NCBI RefSeq assembly: GCF_928391935.1
Contig: NZ_CAKMTD010000004.1
Location: 62,001-126,000 of the forward strand
Direction of reading: 5' to 3'
From: Rothia nasimurium
Lineage (GTDB): Bacteria; Actinomycetota; Actinomycetes; Actinomycetales; Micrococcaceae
Length of the DNA: 64,000 bases
Shown here: piece after piece, positions 36,443 to 44,736 of the stretch
Layout: every line of letters starts with the position of its first letter
How positions within the stretch are numbered: position 1 is the first letter of the stretch
Made by a program: the position numbers and the translations under genes
The notes under the pieces: generated by a model
What the model was told of the DNA's origin: nothing
What the model saw: the letters and a program-made list of their open reading frames with translations, nothing else
Databases searched by the model: none

Positions 36443-37153
36443 CTAGTCGAGTCTTCCGGCCCGCCAGTGTTCAGCTGCTGTGTCGAGTTCGCGGGCTGTG
36501 CCGGTGAGCTTTCGGGCAGCTGCTCGGAGACGGGCGGCCCGGGTGGCTGCTTCGTCGCGTACTTCAGGGGAGGGCAGGTGGCGGCGGCCCGGGGCGTCCT
36601 GGTGGTGATTGCGGGGGTCAAGGGTGCTGCCGTGCCTCAGTTCGAGGGCGATGTCGTCCTGCCCCAGGGCAAGTACCCGGCAGAAGGCGGCAAAACGGTT
36701 GAGGGCGACGTCGAAGTCGCCGGTGTAGGCGCCGGCTAGGATTTCGTCGACGGTAGCGGAGATTTCATCGGCGGTCGGTGGGGTCGGGACGCCGGCGAGG
36801 GCCTGGGAGAGCAGGGACGAGTGCATGCCGCGTTCGTAGTAGTGGCTCATGAGCTGGGCGTTGGCGCGAATGACGCCGCGCAGGGCGTAGATACGCCAGA
36901 GGGCACCGGCGGTTGTGACAGGGGCTGCCTGGGACCAGAGCTCGGCGACGGCTTCTATACCGAATTCGTCGGTGTAGTGCACCAGGCGTTTGGTGACGGA
37001 GGGGTCTTCGTTGGCTCGTCCACGGGCGAGGATGGCCCGGGCAGAGGCTTGGGCTGCTGCGGCGAGGTCTTCAGGGCTTCCTGCCCCCTGGTAGCGTTCA
37101 AATTTTTCGGTGGAGAGGCGGACGGGGCGGTGAAAGCGGGCGTCAGATGGCAT
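36443..37153 (-). CDS. Conserved hypothetical protein, helical
   Basis: A 236-residue, mostly helical, soluble protein with no signal peptide or membrane segment. The N-terminal half contains an acidic/Ala-rich helix and LVHYTDEFGIEAVAELWSQ; the C-terminus is Arg/Ala-rich. I do not recognise a family or catalytic motif. It seems typical of actinobacterial conserved proteins of unknown role. It stands between the subtilase (convergent) and the FetB-like gene (same strand, 39 nt apart). Codon bias is C-ending, supporting a real gene. Confidence 0.65.
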   Translation of the reverse strand: MPSDARFHRPVRLSTEKFERYQGAGSPEDLAAAAQASARAILARGRANEDPSVTKRLVHYTDEFGIEAVAELWSQAAPVTTAGALWRIYALRGVIRANAQLMSHYYERGMHSSLLSQALAGVPTPPTADEISATVDEILAGAYTGDFDVALNRFAAFCRVLALGQDDIALELRHGSTLDPRNHHQDAPGRRHLPSPEVRDEAATRAARLRAAARKLTGTARELDTAAEHWRAGRLD

Positions 37154-37192
37154 GCCTACCAGTGTAGAACTGCCGGAGTGCTCAGCGGAAGG

Positions 37193-37930
37193 CTATGCGC
37201 TGAGAGGTAAAACTCGGGTGCGGGTGATAATGCTGGTGAGGAGCAGGGCTGCGATGGTTCCTGCCAGGGTTTGGCCTGCCAGGACGGCGATTTGGAGCTG
37301 GGCGGCGAGTAGGGGAGAGGCCCCTCCCATGAGGGCGCCGACGAAGGTGCCGGGCAGGGTGACGAGGCCGGTGGCGCGGGTCTGGTCGAGGCCGGGTGTG
37401 AGGGCCTCGGTGATAGCGGCTTTGGTGATGTCGCGATAGGCGACGGGGGCGGAGGCTCCCAGTGCTAGCCAGCCTTCGATTTCACCCTGTCGGGCGGTGG
37501 CGAGGGTGGTGAAGTTGCGGGCGGTGAGGGTTGTGATGGTCATGGTGCCGCCGATGATGATGCCCGCAACGGCTACCAGGTTTTGGGTGGAGTAGGGGAC
37601 GAGGCCGAGGAGGAAGATGAGGGTTACTGCGGCGAGGGAGCCTGCGGTGATTGCTAGGGCAGTGGCGGGGACGCCCCGATGGAGGCGCCTGCTGTGTTTG
37701 CTCGAGGTGACGGTGGCGGTGGTGAGCATGAGCGCGATGAAGAGGGCTAGGGCCCAGGGGGCTGCCAGAATACCGTGCAGCAGGAGGGCAATGATGGCGA
37801 GCTGCAGGCAGGCCCTGAGAATGGTGAGGTAGGGCTGCCAGGCGAGTTTGATTCGGGCGGCTGCGAGTAGGACGGTGGTGCAGCCGACGAAGAAGACGAG
37901 GGCTAGGAGGTACTGGTGTAGGGCGGTCAC
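37193..37930 (-). CDS. FetB-like ABC transporter permease (UPF0014 family)
   Basis: Integral membrane protein of 245 residues with about seven hydrophobic helices. The UPF0014 signature is visible: IIIGGTMTITTLTARNF (about 124-140), EGWLALGASAPVAYRD near 151-166 and the long TGLVTLPGTFVGALMGGASPLLAAQLQ block near 186-212. In E. coli, FetB with FetA exports iron. No FetA-type ATPase lies next to it, so its partner must be elsewhere. Substrate is unproven. Confidence 0.82.
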   Translation of the reverse strand: MTALHQYLLALVFFVGCTTVLLAAARIKLAWQPYLTILRACLQLAIIALLLHGILAAPWALALFIALMLTTATVTSSKHSRRLHRGVPATALAITAGSLAAVTLIFLLGLVPYSTQNLVAVAGIIIGGTMTITTLTARNFTTLATARQGEIEGWLALGASAPVAYRDITKAAITEALTPGLDQTRATGLVTLPGTFVGALMGGASPLLAAQLQIAVLAGQTLAGTIAALLLTSIITRTRVLPLSA

Positions 37931-38036
37931 ACAGCTATTAGAGCACGGCAGCGGCGCGGACGCCTGTTGCGGCCGGGTTTTTGGAGCTTTGCGTCACGGG
38001 GGTGTATAGTGGAAGGCGCTGAGTTTACTCAGTGGA

Positions 38037-38109
38037 GCGCCTTTAGCTCAGTTGGTAGAGCATCGGACTTTTAATCCGTGGGTCGTGGGTTCGAGCCCCA
38101 CAGGGCGCA
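38037..38109 (+). tRNA. tRNA-Lys (TTT)
   Basis: A 73-nt cloverleaf with acceptor GCGCCTT/AGGGCGC, the D-arm GCTC-AGTTGGTA-GAGC, an anticodon loop CTTTTAA (anticodon TTT) on a 5-bp stem, and a T-arm with GTTCGAG. CCA is not encoded. Its 3' 44 nt (from 38067) are duplicated 289 bp downstream. Confidence 0.97.
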
Positions 38110-38355
38110 CATCTTATAGCCCCGTTGGTTCCCTTTGTTTACAAGGAACTAGCGGGGTTTTATTTTTCCTGAAGCCATCGTTTGACAGGGTTATAGGCAG
38201 AAAAGCGTCTCCCATGGTTCCTAGTATTACACTGAAGAGTGAAAACCCCGGAACGATCCCTGCTCTTTGCACATCGCCGGGGTTACTGTTTTATCAAAGT
38301 AACCAGCATGCGCAGTGAATCCTTGTTCAGGTTTCTGGAGGCAACCAAGGCGAAA
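38110..38355. mobile_element. Short segment between tRNA-Lys and its duplicated 3' end (possible island scar)
   Basis: About 246 nt flanked by identical 44-nt tRNA-Lys 3' sequences, the layout left by tRNA-targeted integration. It has no gene, integrase or other mobile function. It holds the tRNA terminator (38120-38166) and an AACCCCGG/CCGGGGTT hairpin (38244-38284) whose minus-strand side is followed by TTTTC. It may be what remains after most of an element was deleted, or a partial tRNA duplication. Confidence 0.45.
38120..38166 (+). terminator. Terminator after tRNA-Lys
   Basis: CCCCG and CGGGG arms plus an inner TTCC/GGAA pairing, followed by ttttattttt. Confidence 0.8.
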
Positions 38356-38399
38356 ACTTTTAATCCGTGGGTCGTGGGTTCGAGCCCCACAGGGCGCAC
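38356..38399 (+). repeat. 44-nt direct copy of the tRNA-Lys 3' end (att-like)
   Basis: Identical to 38067-38110, covering the anticodon loop to one base past the acceptor stem. The 5' half of a tRNA is absent upstream of the copy, so it is not a second functional gene. It looks like an attachment-site duplication from tRNA-directed integration. Confidence 0.85.
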
Positions 38400-38404
38400 C
38401 GTCT

Positions 38405-38441
38405 AAATCCCGTTTCAGCTGTGGGCTGGGGCGGGATTTTT
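38405..38441 (+). terminator. Terminator-like hairpin after the tRNA-Lys fragment
   Basis: AAATCCCG/CGGGATTT arms with an inner cagc/gctg pairing, followed by tttttg. It may be the original tRNA terminator displaced by the duplication or insertion. Confidence 0.65.
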
Positions 38442-38647
38442 GTCTGCCCTCGGGTATGCGTGCCAGAAAACTTCATATGCGTCAGTAGTGCTCAAACCTG
38501 TAACGCTCACCGGAGCACCTTCTTAAAAGGTCATGGGTGCAGTTCTGCAATATTTGGTAATACTTTCAATGTAAAGTTTATTAATGGTGGTGGGAGGAGT
38601 AATGTTGGCTGTATCAGAACAAGAACTCTTCGAAGGAGAAGACCACC

Positions 38648-39559
38648 ATGTCACGCGAATTCAAAACCGTAGCTGTTCTCGGTACCGGCGTCCTGGGCTC
38701 ACAAATCATCATGCAGGCAGCCTGGCACGGCAAGAAGGTATTTGCATACGATCCCTTCCCCGAAGCCCTCGAAAAACTAACCGACCGCTGGGCCTGGATC
38801 CGTCAGGGCTACGAACAAGACCTTCCCGACTACACCCCCGAAAAGTTCGACGAAGCCATCGCCCGCATCGTTCCCACCAGCGACCTCAAGGAAGCGGTCA
38901 GCGACGTCGATATTGTCATCGAGGCCGTGCCTGAGAACCTCGACCTCAAGCGCGAAACCTGGGCCAAGGTGGGGGAGCTGGTCGATGAACGCACCCTGCT
39001 CGCTACCAACACCTCGTCCCTGCTACCCTCTAACTTCGCAGATGCTAGCGGCCACACCGACCGCTTCTTGGCCATCCACTACGCCAACCTCGTCTGGGTA
39101 CGCAACACCGCCGAAATTATGGGCACCGCCAAGACCGACGAAGAAAGCATCAAGGACGCCATCCGCTACGCCGAAGAAACCGGCATGGTCCCTGTCTACG
39201 TCCGCAAGGAGCAGCCCGGCTACCTGCTGAACTCCCTGCTCATTCCCTGGCTCGATGCCGGCGCGAAGCTCTACGTCAATGGCGTAGGCACCCCTGAAGA
39301 AATCGATAAGGCCTGGACCATCGCTACCGGTACCAAGGCAGGCCCCTTCGCCGCCTATGACACCGTGGGTTTCAACGTCGCCTCCCACATCGCCTCGGCC
39401 AGCGAGGACGCCACCGTGCGCGAGTTTGGCGCCAAACTCAAGGAGGCTCTAGAAGACGGCTTCAGTGGTGTTGCCGACCGCAAGGGCTTCTACCTCTACG
39501 ACGAGGACGGCAACATCACCGGAGCCAACGACTACTGGACCGAAAACTTCGACCAGTAG
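38648..39559 (+). CDS. 3-hydroxyacyl-CoA dehydrogenase
   Basis: NAD-dependent oxidoreductase of the 3-hydroxyacyl-CoA dehydrogenase family, 303 residues. The Rossmann motif [10 protein letters not shown] (11-20) is followed by the strand ending at an acidic residue (YDPF) and the conserved [11 protein letters not shown] and NTSSLLPS segments. The C-terminal helical domain has the [14 protein letters not shown] motif near 195-208. AAGGAGA precedes the ATG. It is monocistronic between the tRNA-Lys scar and a convergent sulfurtransferase gene. Likely role is short-chain fatty-acid or related catabolism; substrate not determined. Confidence 0.88.
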   Translation: MSREFKTVAVLGTGVLGSQIIMQAAWHGKKVFAYDPFPEALEKLTDRWAWIRQGYEQDLPDYTPEKFDEAIARIVPTSDLKEAVSDVDIVIEAVPENLDLKRETWAKVGELVDERTLLATNTSSLLPSNFADASGHTDRFLAIHYANLVWVRNTAEIMGTAKTDEESIKDAIRYAEETGMVPVYVRKEQPGYLLNSLLIPWLDAGAKLYVNGVGTPEEIDKAWTIATGTKAGPFAAYDTVGFNVASHIASASEDATVREFGAKLKEALEDGFSGVADRKGFYLYDEDGNITGANDYWTENFDQ

Positions 39560-39561
39560 CG

Positions 39562-40404
39562 CTACTGCTCAACGGGGCGCAGGCCCGCCGGGTCCTCTGC
39601 GCCCCACTCGGCCCAGGAGCCGTCGTACACCGCGATCTCGTTATAACCAGAAACATAGGCCGCTAGGGCGTCAATGCAGGCGGTCACGCCGGAGCCACAG
39701 GAGAAGATGAGGGTTTCAGCGTCCCCGGCGACGGCGTCCACGGCGGCCTTGACCTCCTCCGGTGCCCGGAACTTTCCCTGCTCATCCAGCAGGGAAGTGA
39801 AGGGCAGGTTGACGGAGCCGGGAATGTGGCCAGCCCGCAGGCCAGGACGGGGCTCAGGGGCGGTGCCAGCAAAGCGTTCGGCGCTACGGGCGTCAATGAC
39901 GGCGGCGTCCTGACGCTCGGCAAAGGCCTTGGTGGTGAGCGCGTCAACGAAGAGGCCGCGGTCTTCTGCCACGAAGGAACCGGGGGTGAAGGGGCCTTCG
40001 TTGAGGGGGAGCTGGTTGAAACCTGCTGCCTCCCAGGCGGGCAGGCCACCGTCGAGCACGGCGACGTTATCGTGCCCCATAGCCACAAACATGAACCAGC
40101 CGCGGGCGGCTGAGAACATGCCCTGGCGGTCGTAGACCACGATGGCGGCGTCCTGCCCAATGCCCAGGGCCCGCACCTTCGCCTCAAACTCCTCAGCCCC
40201 CAGCATGGTGTGTACCCCCTCGGGTGCGCTGAACTCCCCGTCAATATCAAAACGGCGGGCCCCCGGAATACCCGTGCTGGCCCCGGCGAACTTGCCCACA
40301 GAAGCGTCCAGAATAATCAGGTTAGGGGCGGCGATATTGGCTGAAAGCCACTGGGCACCCACAATGGGGAAACGTAGGTCAAGACGGTTGGTAGAGGCAG
40401 TCAT
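39562..40404 (-). CDS. sseA: 3-mercaptopyruvate sulfurtransferase (SseA-like)
   Basis: Two tandem rhodanese domains, 280 residues. The second carries the active-site motif CGSGVTAC with the catalytic Cys at 236. CGSGVT is characteristic of mercaptopyruvate sulfurtransferases, whereas rhodaneses have CRKGVT. Domain-end motifs HIPGSVNLPF and VYDGSWAEWG are visible. It takes sulfur from 3-mercaptopyruvate for thiol and iron-sulfur metabolism. An AAAGGA site precedes the start. Its stop lies 2 nt from the convergent dehydrogenase stop. Confidence 0.9.
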   Translation of the reverse strand: MTASTNRLDLRFPIVGAQWLSANIAAPNLIILDASVGKFAGASTGIPGARRFDIDGEFSAPEGVHTMLGAEEFEAKVRALGIGQDAAIVVYDRQGMFSAARGWFMFVAMGHDNVAVLDGGLPAWEAAGFNQLPLNEGPFTPGSFVAEDRGLFVDALTTKAFAERQDAAVIDARSAERFAGTAPEPRPGLRAGHIPGSVNLPFTSLLDEQGKFRAPEEVKAAVDAVAGDAETLIFSCGSGVTACIDALAAYVSGYNEIAVYDGSWAEWGAEDPAGLRPVEQ

Positions 40405-40549
40405 GAGGGGATCCTTTCATCAAAATACGTTCACCCCCATGCTACAGACCCTTCTCAGCAGCTGGCAGGCTCCTGCATCGGTCAGCTGCCCTCCAGTAGA
40501 CTTAGACCCTAGAAAACCCCGCACATACGCCCGTCTTCACAAGGAAACC

Positions 40550-41056
40550 ATGCCTATCAAGAACGCAGACCATGTCACCATCCTGACCACCGGCGGAACC
40601 TTCGACAAGGTCTACTCCGTTGCCGGTGAACTTGAGATCGGTGAACCTTCCGTCCCTGAACTGCTGAGCTTCGTGCTGACCGACACCACCTTTGAGGTCC
40701 GTAGCGTCCTCAAGCTCGATAGCCTCGATATGGTTGATGCCGACCGCGCCGTGCTGACCGAGGCCCTCAACGCCGTCACCCATGACCGCGTGATTATCAC
40801 CCACGGCACCGACACCATGCCTGAAACCGCCCGCTACCTGGAGGCCCACGCCGACCTGGGCGACAAGGTCGTTGTGCTGACCGGGGCCATGCAGCCTGCC
40901 TCCATGCGTAAGTCCGACGCCAGCTTCAACCTGGGCGCGGCCGTCGCCGCCCTCAACTTGCTAGAACCGGGTGTCTACATCTCTATGAGTGGCCGAATCT
41001 TCCCGGCTTCTGCGGTGAAGAAGGATCGCGCTCGCGGGATCTTTGAGGTTGCCTAG
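40550..41056 (+). CDS. Short asparaginase-domain protein
   Basis: A 168-residue protein equal to the N-terminal domain of L-asparaginases. Both catalytic blocks are present: TILTTGGTFDK near 10-20 and THGTDTM near 84-90, plus the VLTGAMQP strand. The C-terminal domain needed in classical dimeric or tetrameric asparaginases (about 320 residues) is missing, and the gene ends normally, so this is a natural short family rather than a break. AAGGAAA precedes ATG 40550; an open frame to 40142 is an artefact over the sulfurtransferase gene. Activity is uncertain. Confidence 0.78.
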   Translation: MPIKNADHVTILTTGGTFDKVYSVAGELEIGEPSVPELLSFVLTDTTFEVRSVLKLDSLDMVDADRAVLTEALNAVTHDRVIITHGTDTMPETARYLEAHADLGDKVVVLTGAMQPASMRKSDASFNLGAAVAALNLLEPGVYISMSGRIFPASAVKKDRARGIFEVA

Positions 41057-41246
41057 CCCGGCATTTTTCAGGACGGCCTGGCCCCGGCTGGGCGGGAGCA
41101 GCCTGCTCCGGCGCGGGGTTGCCTGTCCCGGAGGAGGGGCGGGGTTGGCCTAGCGGTCAGCGAAATCCCTGGTGGTCTTGGCCACAGCCAGCTAGGCTTA
41201 ATGTGAGAGAAAAACAGTACACCCCCACACCACTAGGAGCGATTCC

Positions 41247-41933
41247 ATGAGTGAGCCAACCGGTAACTACCAGCCCCAGCCCTACCCCAACCAGCCGCAG
41301 CCTCCGGCCTACGGGGGGCAGCCTGCTCCGGCCTATGGGGGCGGGGCCTACGAGTCCTACGCCCAGGCCTATGGTCAGGGCCTGCCAGCCCACATGGACG
41401 CCCCTGCGAAGCCCCAGGAACTTAAAACTGCGATGATGATTCAGTACATCATGCTGGGGGTTAGCCTGCTTGCAGCGGTCTTGAACGCTATTTTCGTCAA
41501 GGAACTCCTGGCCGTGCAAAACGGTGTGACAGAGATGCTGCTCGGCAGCTCGTCCATGCCTGGCGCTGACGCCCAGGAGGCACAGGCTGAGCTGCTGAAT
41601 GCCTCGGGTACGATGGCTGTCATCATGGCTTTTGCTATCGGTTTCTCGCTGGTGTGGTTAGCGATCCAGCTGCTGTTCATTATTTTCATGGGTAAGGGGC
41701 GTAACTGGGCCCGTATTGTGCTGACTATCTTCGCGGGTTTCAGCATCTTGAGCCTGCTAGATGTTATCGGCTACTTCGTGGCCTTCCACTGGGTCATGCT
41801 GTTTGGCCCCATCAACGCTATCTTGGCTATTGTCTTCTTGGTTTTCGCGTGGAAGCGCCCCGTGAGCGAGTACATGCGTAACACTGTGGCCTACCGTCAG
41901 TGGCAGCTGCAGCGGTCCTACATGGGTCGCTAG
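41247..41933 (+). CDS. Pro/Tyr-rich membrane protein, unknown
   Basis: A 228-residue protein with an N-terminal 55-residue cytoplasmic tail of Pro/Gln/Tyr/Gly repeats (PYPNQPQPPAYGGQPAPAYG) followed by four transmembrane helices (about 62-85, 120-145, 155-175, 180-200) and a basic C-terminus. Such tails with short tetraspan regions are common in actinobacterial membrane proteins of unknown role. TAGGAG precedes the ATG. The recQ-like gene starts 15 nt later, so they may be co-transcribed. Confidence 0.7.
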   Translation: MSEPTGNYQPQPYPNQPQPPAYGGQPAPAYGGGAYESYAQAYGQGLPAHMDAPAKPQELKTAMMIQYIMLGVSLLAAVLNAIFVKELLAVQNGVTEMLLGSSSMPGADAQEAQAELLNASGTMAVIMAFAIGFSLVWLAIQLLFIIFMGKGRNWARIVLTIFAGFSILSLLDVIGYFVAFHWVMLFGPINAILAIVFLVFAWKRPVSEYMRNTVAYRQWQLQRSYMGR

Positions 41934-41947
41934 GAAAGCCCTAGTAG

Positions 41948-44116
41948 ATGGCAGATAGTCCCTTGAGAAGTGAAGCCCGGCAGCTTCTTACCCAGCTGAC
42001 CGGCGCTGCGTCCGCTGATTTTCATCCCGGCCAGTTTGAGGCTATTGAGGCCCTGGTGGAGCACCGGCGCCGGGCCCTGGTGATTCAGCGGACGGGCTGG
42101 GGTAAGTCTGCCGTTTACTTTCTGTCTGCCTTGCTGTTGCGCCGACGCGGAAGCGGGCCTGCCCTAATTGTTTCGCCCCTGCTGGCGCTGATGCGCGACC
42201 AGGTGGAGGCCGCTGCCCGCGCCGGGGTGCGGGCGGCTATGGTCAATTCGTCGAACGTGACCGAGTGGGAGGCCGTGCGGGCCCAGCTCGCTGCCGGTGA
42301 GGTGGATGTGCTCCTGGTGGGCCCTGAGCGGCTCAATAACCCGGCTTTTCGAACTGACTGGTTGCCCGACCTCGTTCGCAACCTGGGGTTGCTGGTGATT
42401 GATGAGGCCCACTGTATTTCTGACTGGGGCCATGACTTCCGCCCCGACTACCGCCGGATCCGTGACCTGATCGCCGCCCTGCCTGCAGACGTTCCGGTGC
42501 TGGCAACGACGGCTACGGCTAACGGGCGGGTGGTGCAGGACGTCGCCGAGCAGCTGGGTACGGGCGGCCAGGGGGCTGGCGGGGAGGTTTTCCTGCTACG
42601 CGGGCCCCTGTCCCGAGAGTCCTTGCGCCTGGGCGTCCTGAAACTACCGACTGCCGCCGACCGGCTGGGCTGGCTGGCCACCCACCTGCGGAACCTACCG
42701 GGTTCGGGCATTATCTATACGCTGACTGTCTCGGCGGCTGACGATACGGCGCGGGCCCTGCGGGCCGCTGGTTACGAGGTGCTGGCCTATAGCGGGAAGA
42801 CCGACCCCGACGAGCGTCGGGAGGCTGAAGCGGCCCTGAAGGAAAACCGGGTGAAGGCCCTGGTCGCTACCAGTGCCCTGGGCATGGGCTTTGATAAGCC
42901 GGATCTGGGGTTTGTGGTCCACCTGGGTGCCCCCTCAAGCGCCGTAGCCTACTACCAGCAGGTTGGCCGCGCCGGGCGCGGGGCTATTCAGGCTGATGTG
43001 CTCCTGCTCCCGGGCACTGAAGACCGGGAGATTTGGGACTATTTCGCAACCGCCTCTATGCCCACTGAAGAGAATACGGCGGCGGTGCTGGCTGCGCTGG
43101 CAGAGGCAACCGCGTCGGGGCAGGAGCTGAGCGTCCCGGCCCTGGAAGCCCGGGTGGACGTCCGCCGCTCCTCCCTTGATCTGCTCCTGAAAGTGCTGGC
43201 TGTTGAGGGGGCCGTGGAGAAGGGCGCTCGCGGCTGGGTAGCTACCGGGCACCCCTGGCAGTACGACGCCGCCCGGTATGCCCGGGTGCGACAGGCCCGG
43301 GAGAGGGAGCAGGAGGCTATGCTGGCCTACCAGCGCACCGACACCTGCCGGATGGTTTTCCTGGCCCGGGAACTGGACGATACCGGCGCAAGCCCCTGCG
43401 GCCGCTGTGACGTCTGCGCCGGGCCCTGGTACCCCACCGGGTTTGACGCCTCAGCCACACAGACGGCCAACCAGACCCTAGCGCGTGTGGGCGTAGCTAT
43501 TGAGCCCCGCGGCATGTGGCCCACCGGTCTCGACCGGCTGGCCCCGGGGGCTATCCAAGAGAGCACCGGCAAACCCCTGCGCGGCAAAATTGCGGTAGAT
43601 GAGCGAGCCGACGAGGGCCGGGCCCTGGCCCGACTCACCGACTTAGGGTGGGGCAACCGCCTGCGCGAGATTTTCGCCCCCGGCCCCCAGGGTCAGGTTC
43701 TTGACGGCCCCGTGCCCGCCGACCTGGGACGGGCCAGCCTGCAGGTCCTCGCCGAATGGGGCTGGGACGAACGCCCGGTTGCCCTCATCGGCCTACCCTC
43801 GCCAGTCCGTCCGCAACTGGCCTCCTCCCTGGCCCGGGGCATCGCGGCAGCCGGGCGGCTCGTCGACCTGGGCGACCTGGAGGTTATCAAGGAACCAACC
43901 CATTTTGGGGGAAACAGCGTCTTCCGCTGCGCCGGAGTGCTGGGGGCCTACCAGCTCCCACCGCAGGCGAGGGACTACCTAGCCAACCACCCCGGCCCCG
44001 TCCTACTGGTCACAGACCTCATTGACTCCCGCTGGTCAAGCACGGTTACTGCCCGTGCCCTGCGCCAGGACGGGGCGACGGCCGTCCTACCCTACGCCCT
44101 GGCCCTCACCAACTAG
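41948..44116 (+). CDS. RecQ-like DNA helicase with PRTase-like C-terminal domain
   Basis: Superfamily 2 helicase, 722 residues. Motif I GWGKS is at 50-54, DEAH at 152-155, and motif VI is QVGRAGRG near 337. A zinc site is formed by C467, C484, C487 and C490, as in RecQ. HRDC is not recognisable. Residues from about 575 resemble a phosphoribosyltransferase fold, ending in a PRPP-loop-like strand (PVLLVTDLIDSRWSST) that lacks the usual TG-T, so catalysis is doubtful. This architecture resembles mycobacterial RqlH. GGAAAG lies 9 nt before the ATG. tadA follows after 27 nt and is probably co-transcribed. Confidence 0.88.
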   Translation: MADSPLRSEARQLLTQLTGAASADFHPGQFEAIEALVEHRRRALVIQRTGWGKSAVYFLSALLLRRRGSGPALIVSPLLALMRDQVEAAARAGVRAAMVNSSNVTEWEAVRAQLAAGEVDVLLVGPERLNNPAFRTDWLPDLVRNLGLLVIDEAHCISDWGHDFRPDYRRIRDLIAALPADVPVLATTATANGRVVQDVAEQLGTGGQGAGGEVFLLRGPLSRESLRLGVLKLPTAADRLGWLATHLRNLPGSGIIYTLTVSAADDTARALRAAGYEVLAYSGKTDPDERREAEAALKENRVKALVATSALGMGFDKPDLGFVVHLGAPSSAVAYYQQVGRAGRGAIQADVLLLPGTEDREIWDYFATASMPTEENTAAVLAALAEATASGQELSVPALEARVDVRRSSLDLLLKVLAVEGAVEKGARGWVATGHPWQYDAARYARVRQAREREQEAMLAYQRTDTCRMVFLARELDDTGASPCGRCDVCAGPWYPTGFDASATQTANQTLARVGVAIEPRGMWPTGLDRLAPGAIQESTGKPLRGKIAVDERADEGRALARLTDLGWGNRLREIFAPGPQGQVLDGPVPADLGRASLQVLAEWGWDERPVALIGLPSPVRPQLASSLARGIAAAGRLVDLGDLEVIKEPTHFGGNSVFRCAGVLGAYQLPPQARDYLANHPGPVLLVTDLIDSRWSSTVTARALRQDGATAVLPYALALTN

Positions 44117-44143
44117 CTCCTGCCCTCAACCTGTGAAGGAACC

Positions 44144-44629
44144 ATGCCCCGCCCCGTCCTGAGCGACCGCCCCCGCAACCCCCACCACGAAGAACTCATG
44201 GGCCTCGCCCTCGACGAGGCCCGCAAGGCCCTGGCAAGCGAGGACGTACCCATCGGGGCGGTTATCATCGACGCGGACGGGCAAGTCATTGGGTGCGGCC
44301 ACAACCGCCGCGAAGCCGACGCCGACCCCACCGCCCACGCAGAAGTTCTGGCAATCCGGCAGGCGGCCGAGCACCTAGGAACCTGGCGGCTTGACGGCTG
44401 CACCCTGATCGTCACCCTCGAACCCTGCCTCATGTGCGCCGGGGCTATCCTCCTAGCCCGAATCCCCACCCTGGTCATGGGAGCCTGGGAACCCAAAACC
44501 GGGGCCGTGGGAAGCGTGTACGATGTACTACGAGATCGCAAGGTCAATCACTGGGTTGAGGTTTACCCCGGTGTGCGCCAGGCAGAATGCGCCGAACTGC
44601 TCACTGATTTCTTCGAGCAACAGCGGTAA
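44144..44629 (+). CDS. tadA: tRNA adenosine(34) deaminase
   Basis: Converts adenosine 34 of tRNA-Arg(ACG) to inosine. Zinc-deaminase motifs are HAE (H65, catalytic E67) and PCLMCAG (C95 and C98). The 161 residues fit TadA, and nucleoside-specific features of cytidine deaminases are absent. GAAGGAA precedes the ATG. It closely follows the helicase gene. Confidence 0.92.
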   Translation: MPRPVLSDRPRNPHHEELMGLALDEARKALASEDVPIGAVIIDADGQVIGCGHNRREADADPTAHAEVLAIRQAAEHLGTWRLDGCTLIVTLEPCLMCAGAILLARIPTLVMGAWEPKTGAVGSVYDVLRDRKVNHWVEVYPGVRQAECAELLTDFFEQQR

Positions 44630-44691
44630 CAGAAAAACAAGCTAGTGAACCGGGCAGAAAGTACCAGCAGACTTCACCAGAATCATGTATC

Positions 44692-44719
44692 TTTGAAAAA
44701 GCACTGTGATTTCTTCAAA
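44692..44719. promoter_or_regulatory. Imperfect palindrome upstream of the TetR gene
   Basis: TTTGAAaaa and ttcTTCAAA arms with a 16-nt centre lie 18 nt before the GTG start. Position and form fit an autoregulatory TetR operator; binding is not shown. Confidence 0.4.
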
Positions 44720-44736
44720 TAACTAAGGGGAGAGGG

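Noticed and set aside
38602..38934. ATG with a strong GGGAGGAG ribosome site just before the 3-hydroxyacyl-CoA dehydrogenase gene
   Set aside because: The frame runs on across the dehydrogenase in a different register with Arg/Pro-rich content; the downstream AAGGAGA and ATG 38648 give the recognised protein. A short upstream translated leader cannot be fully excluded.
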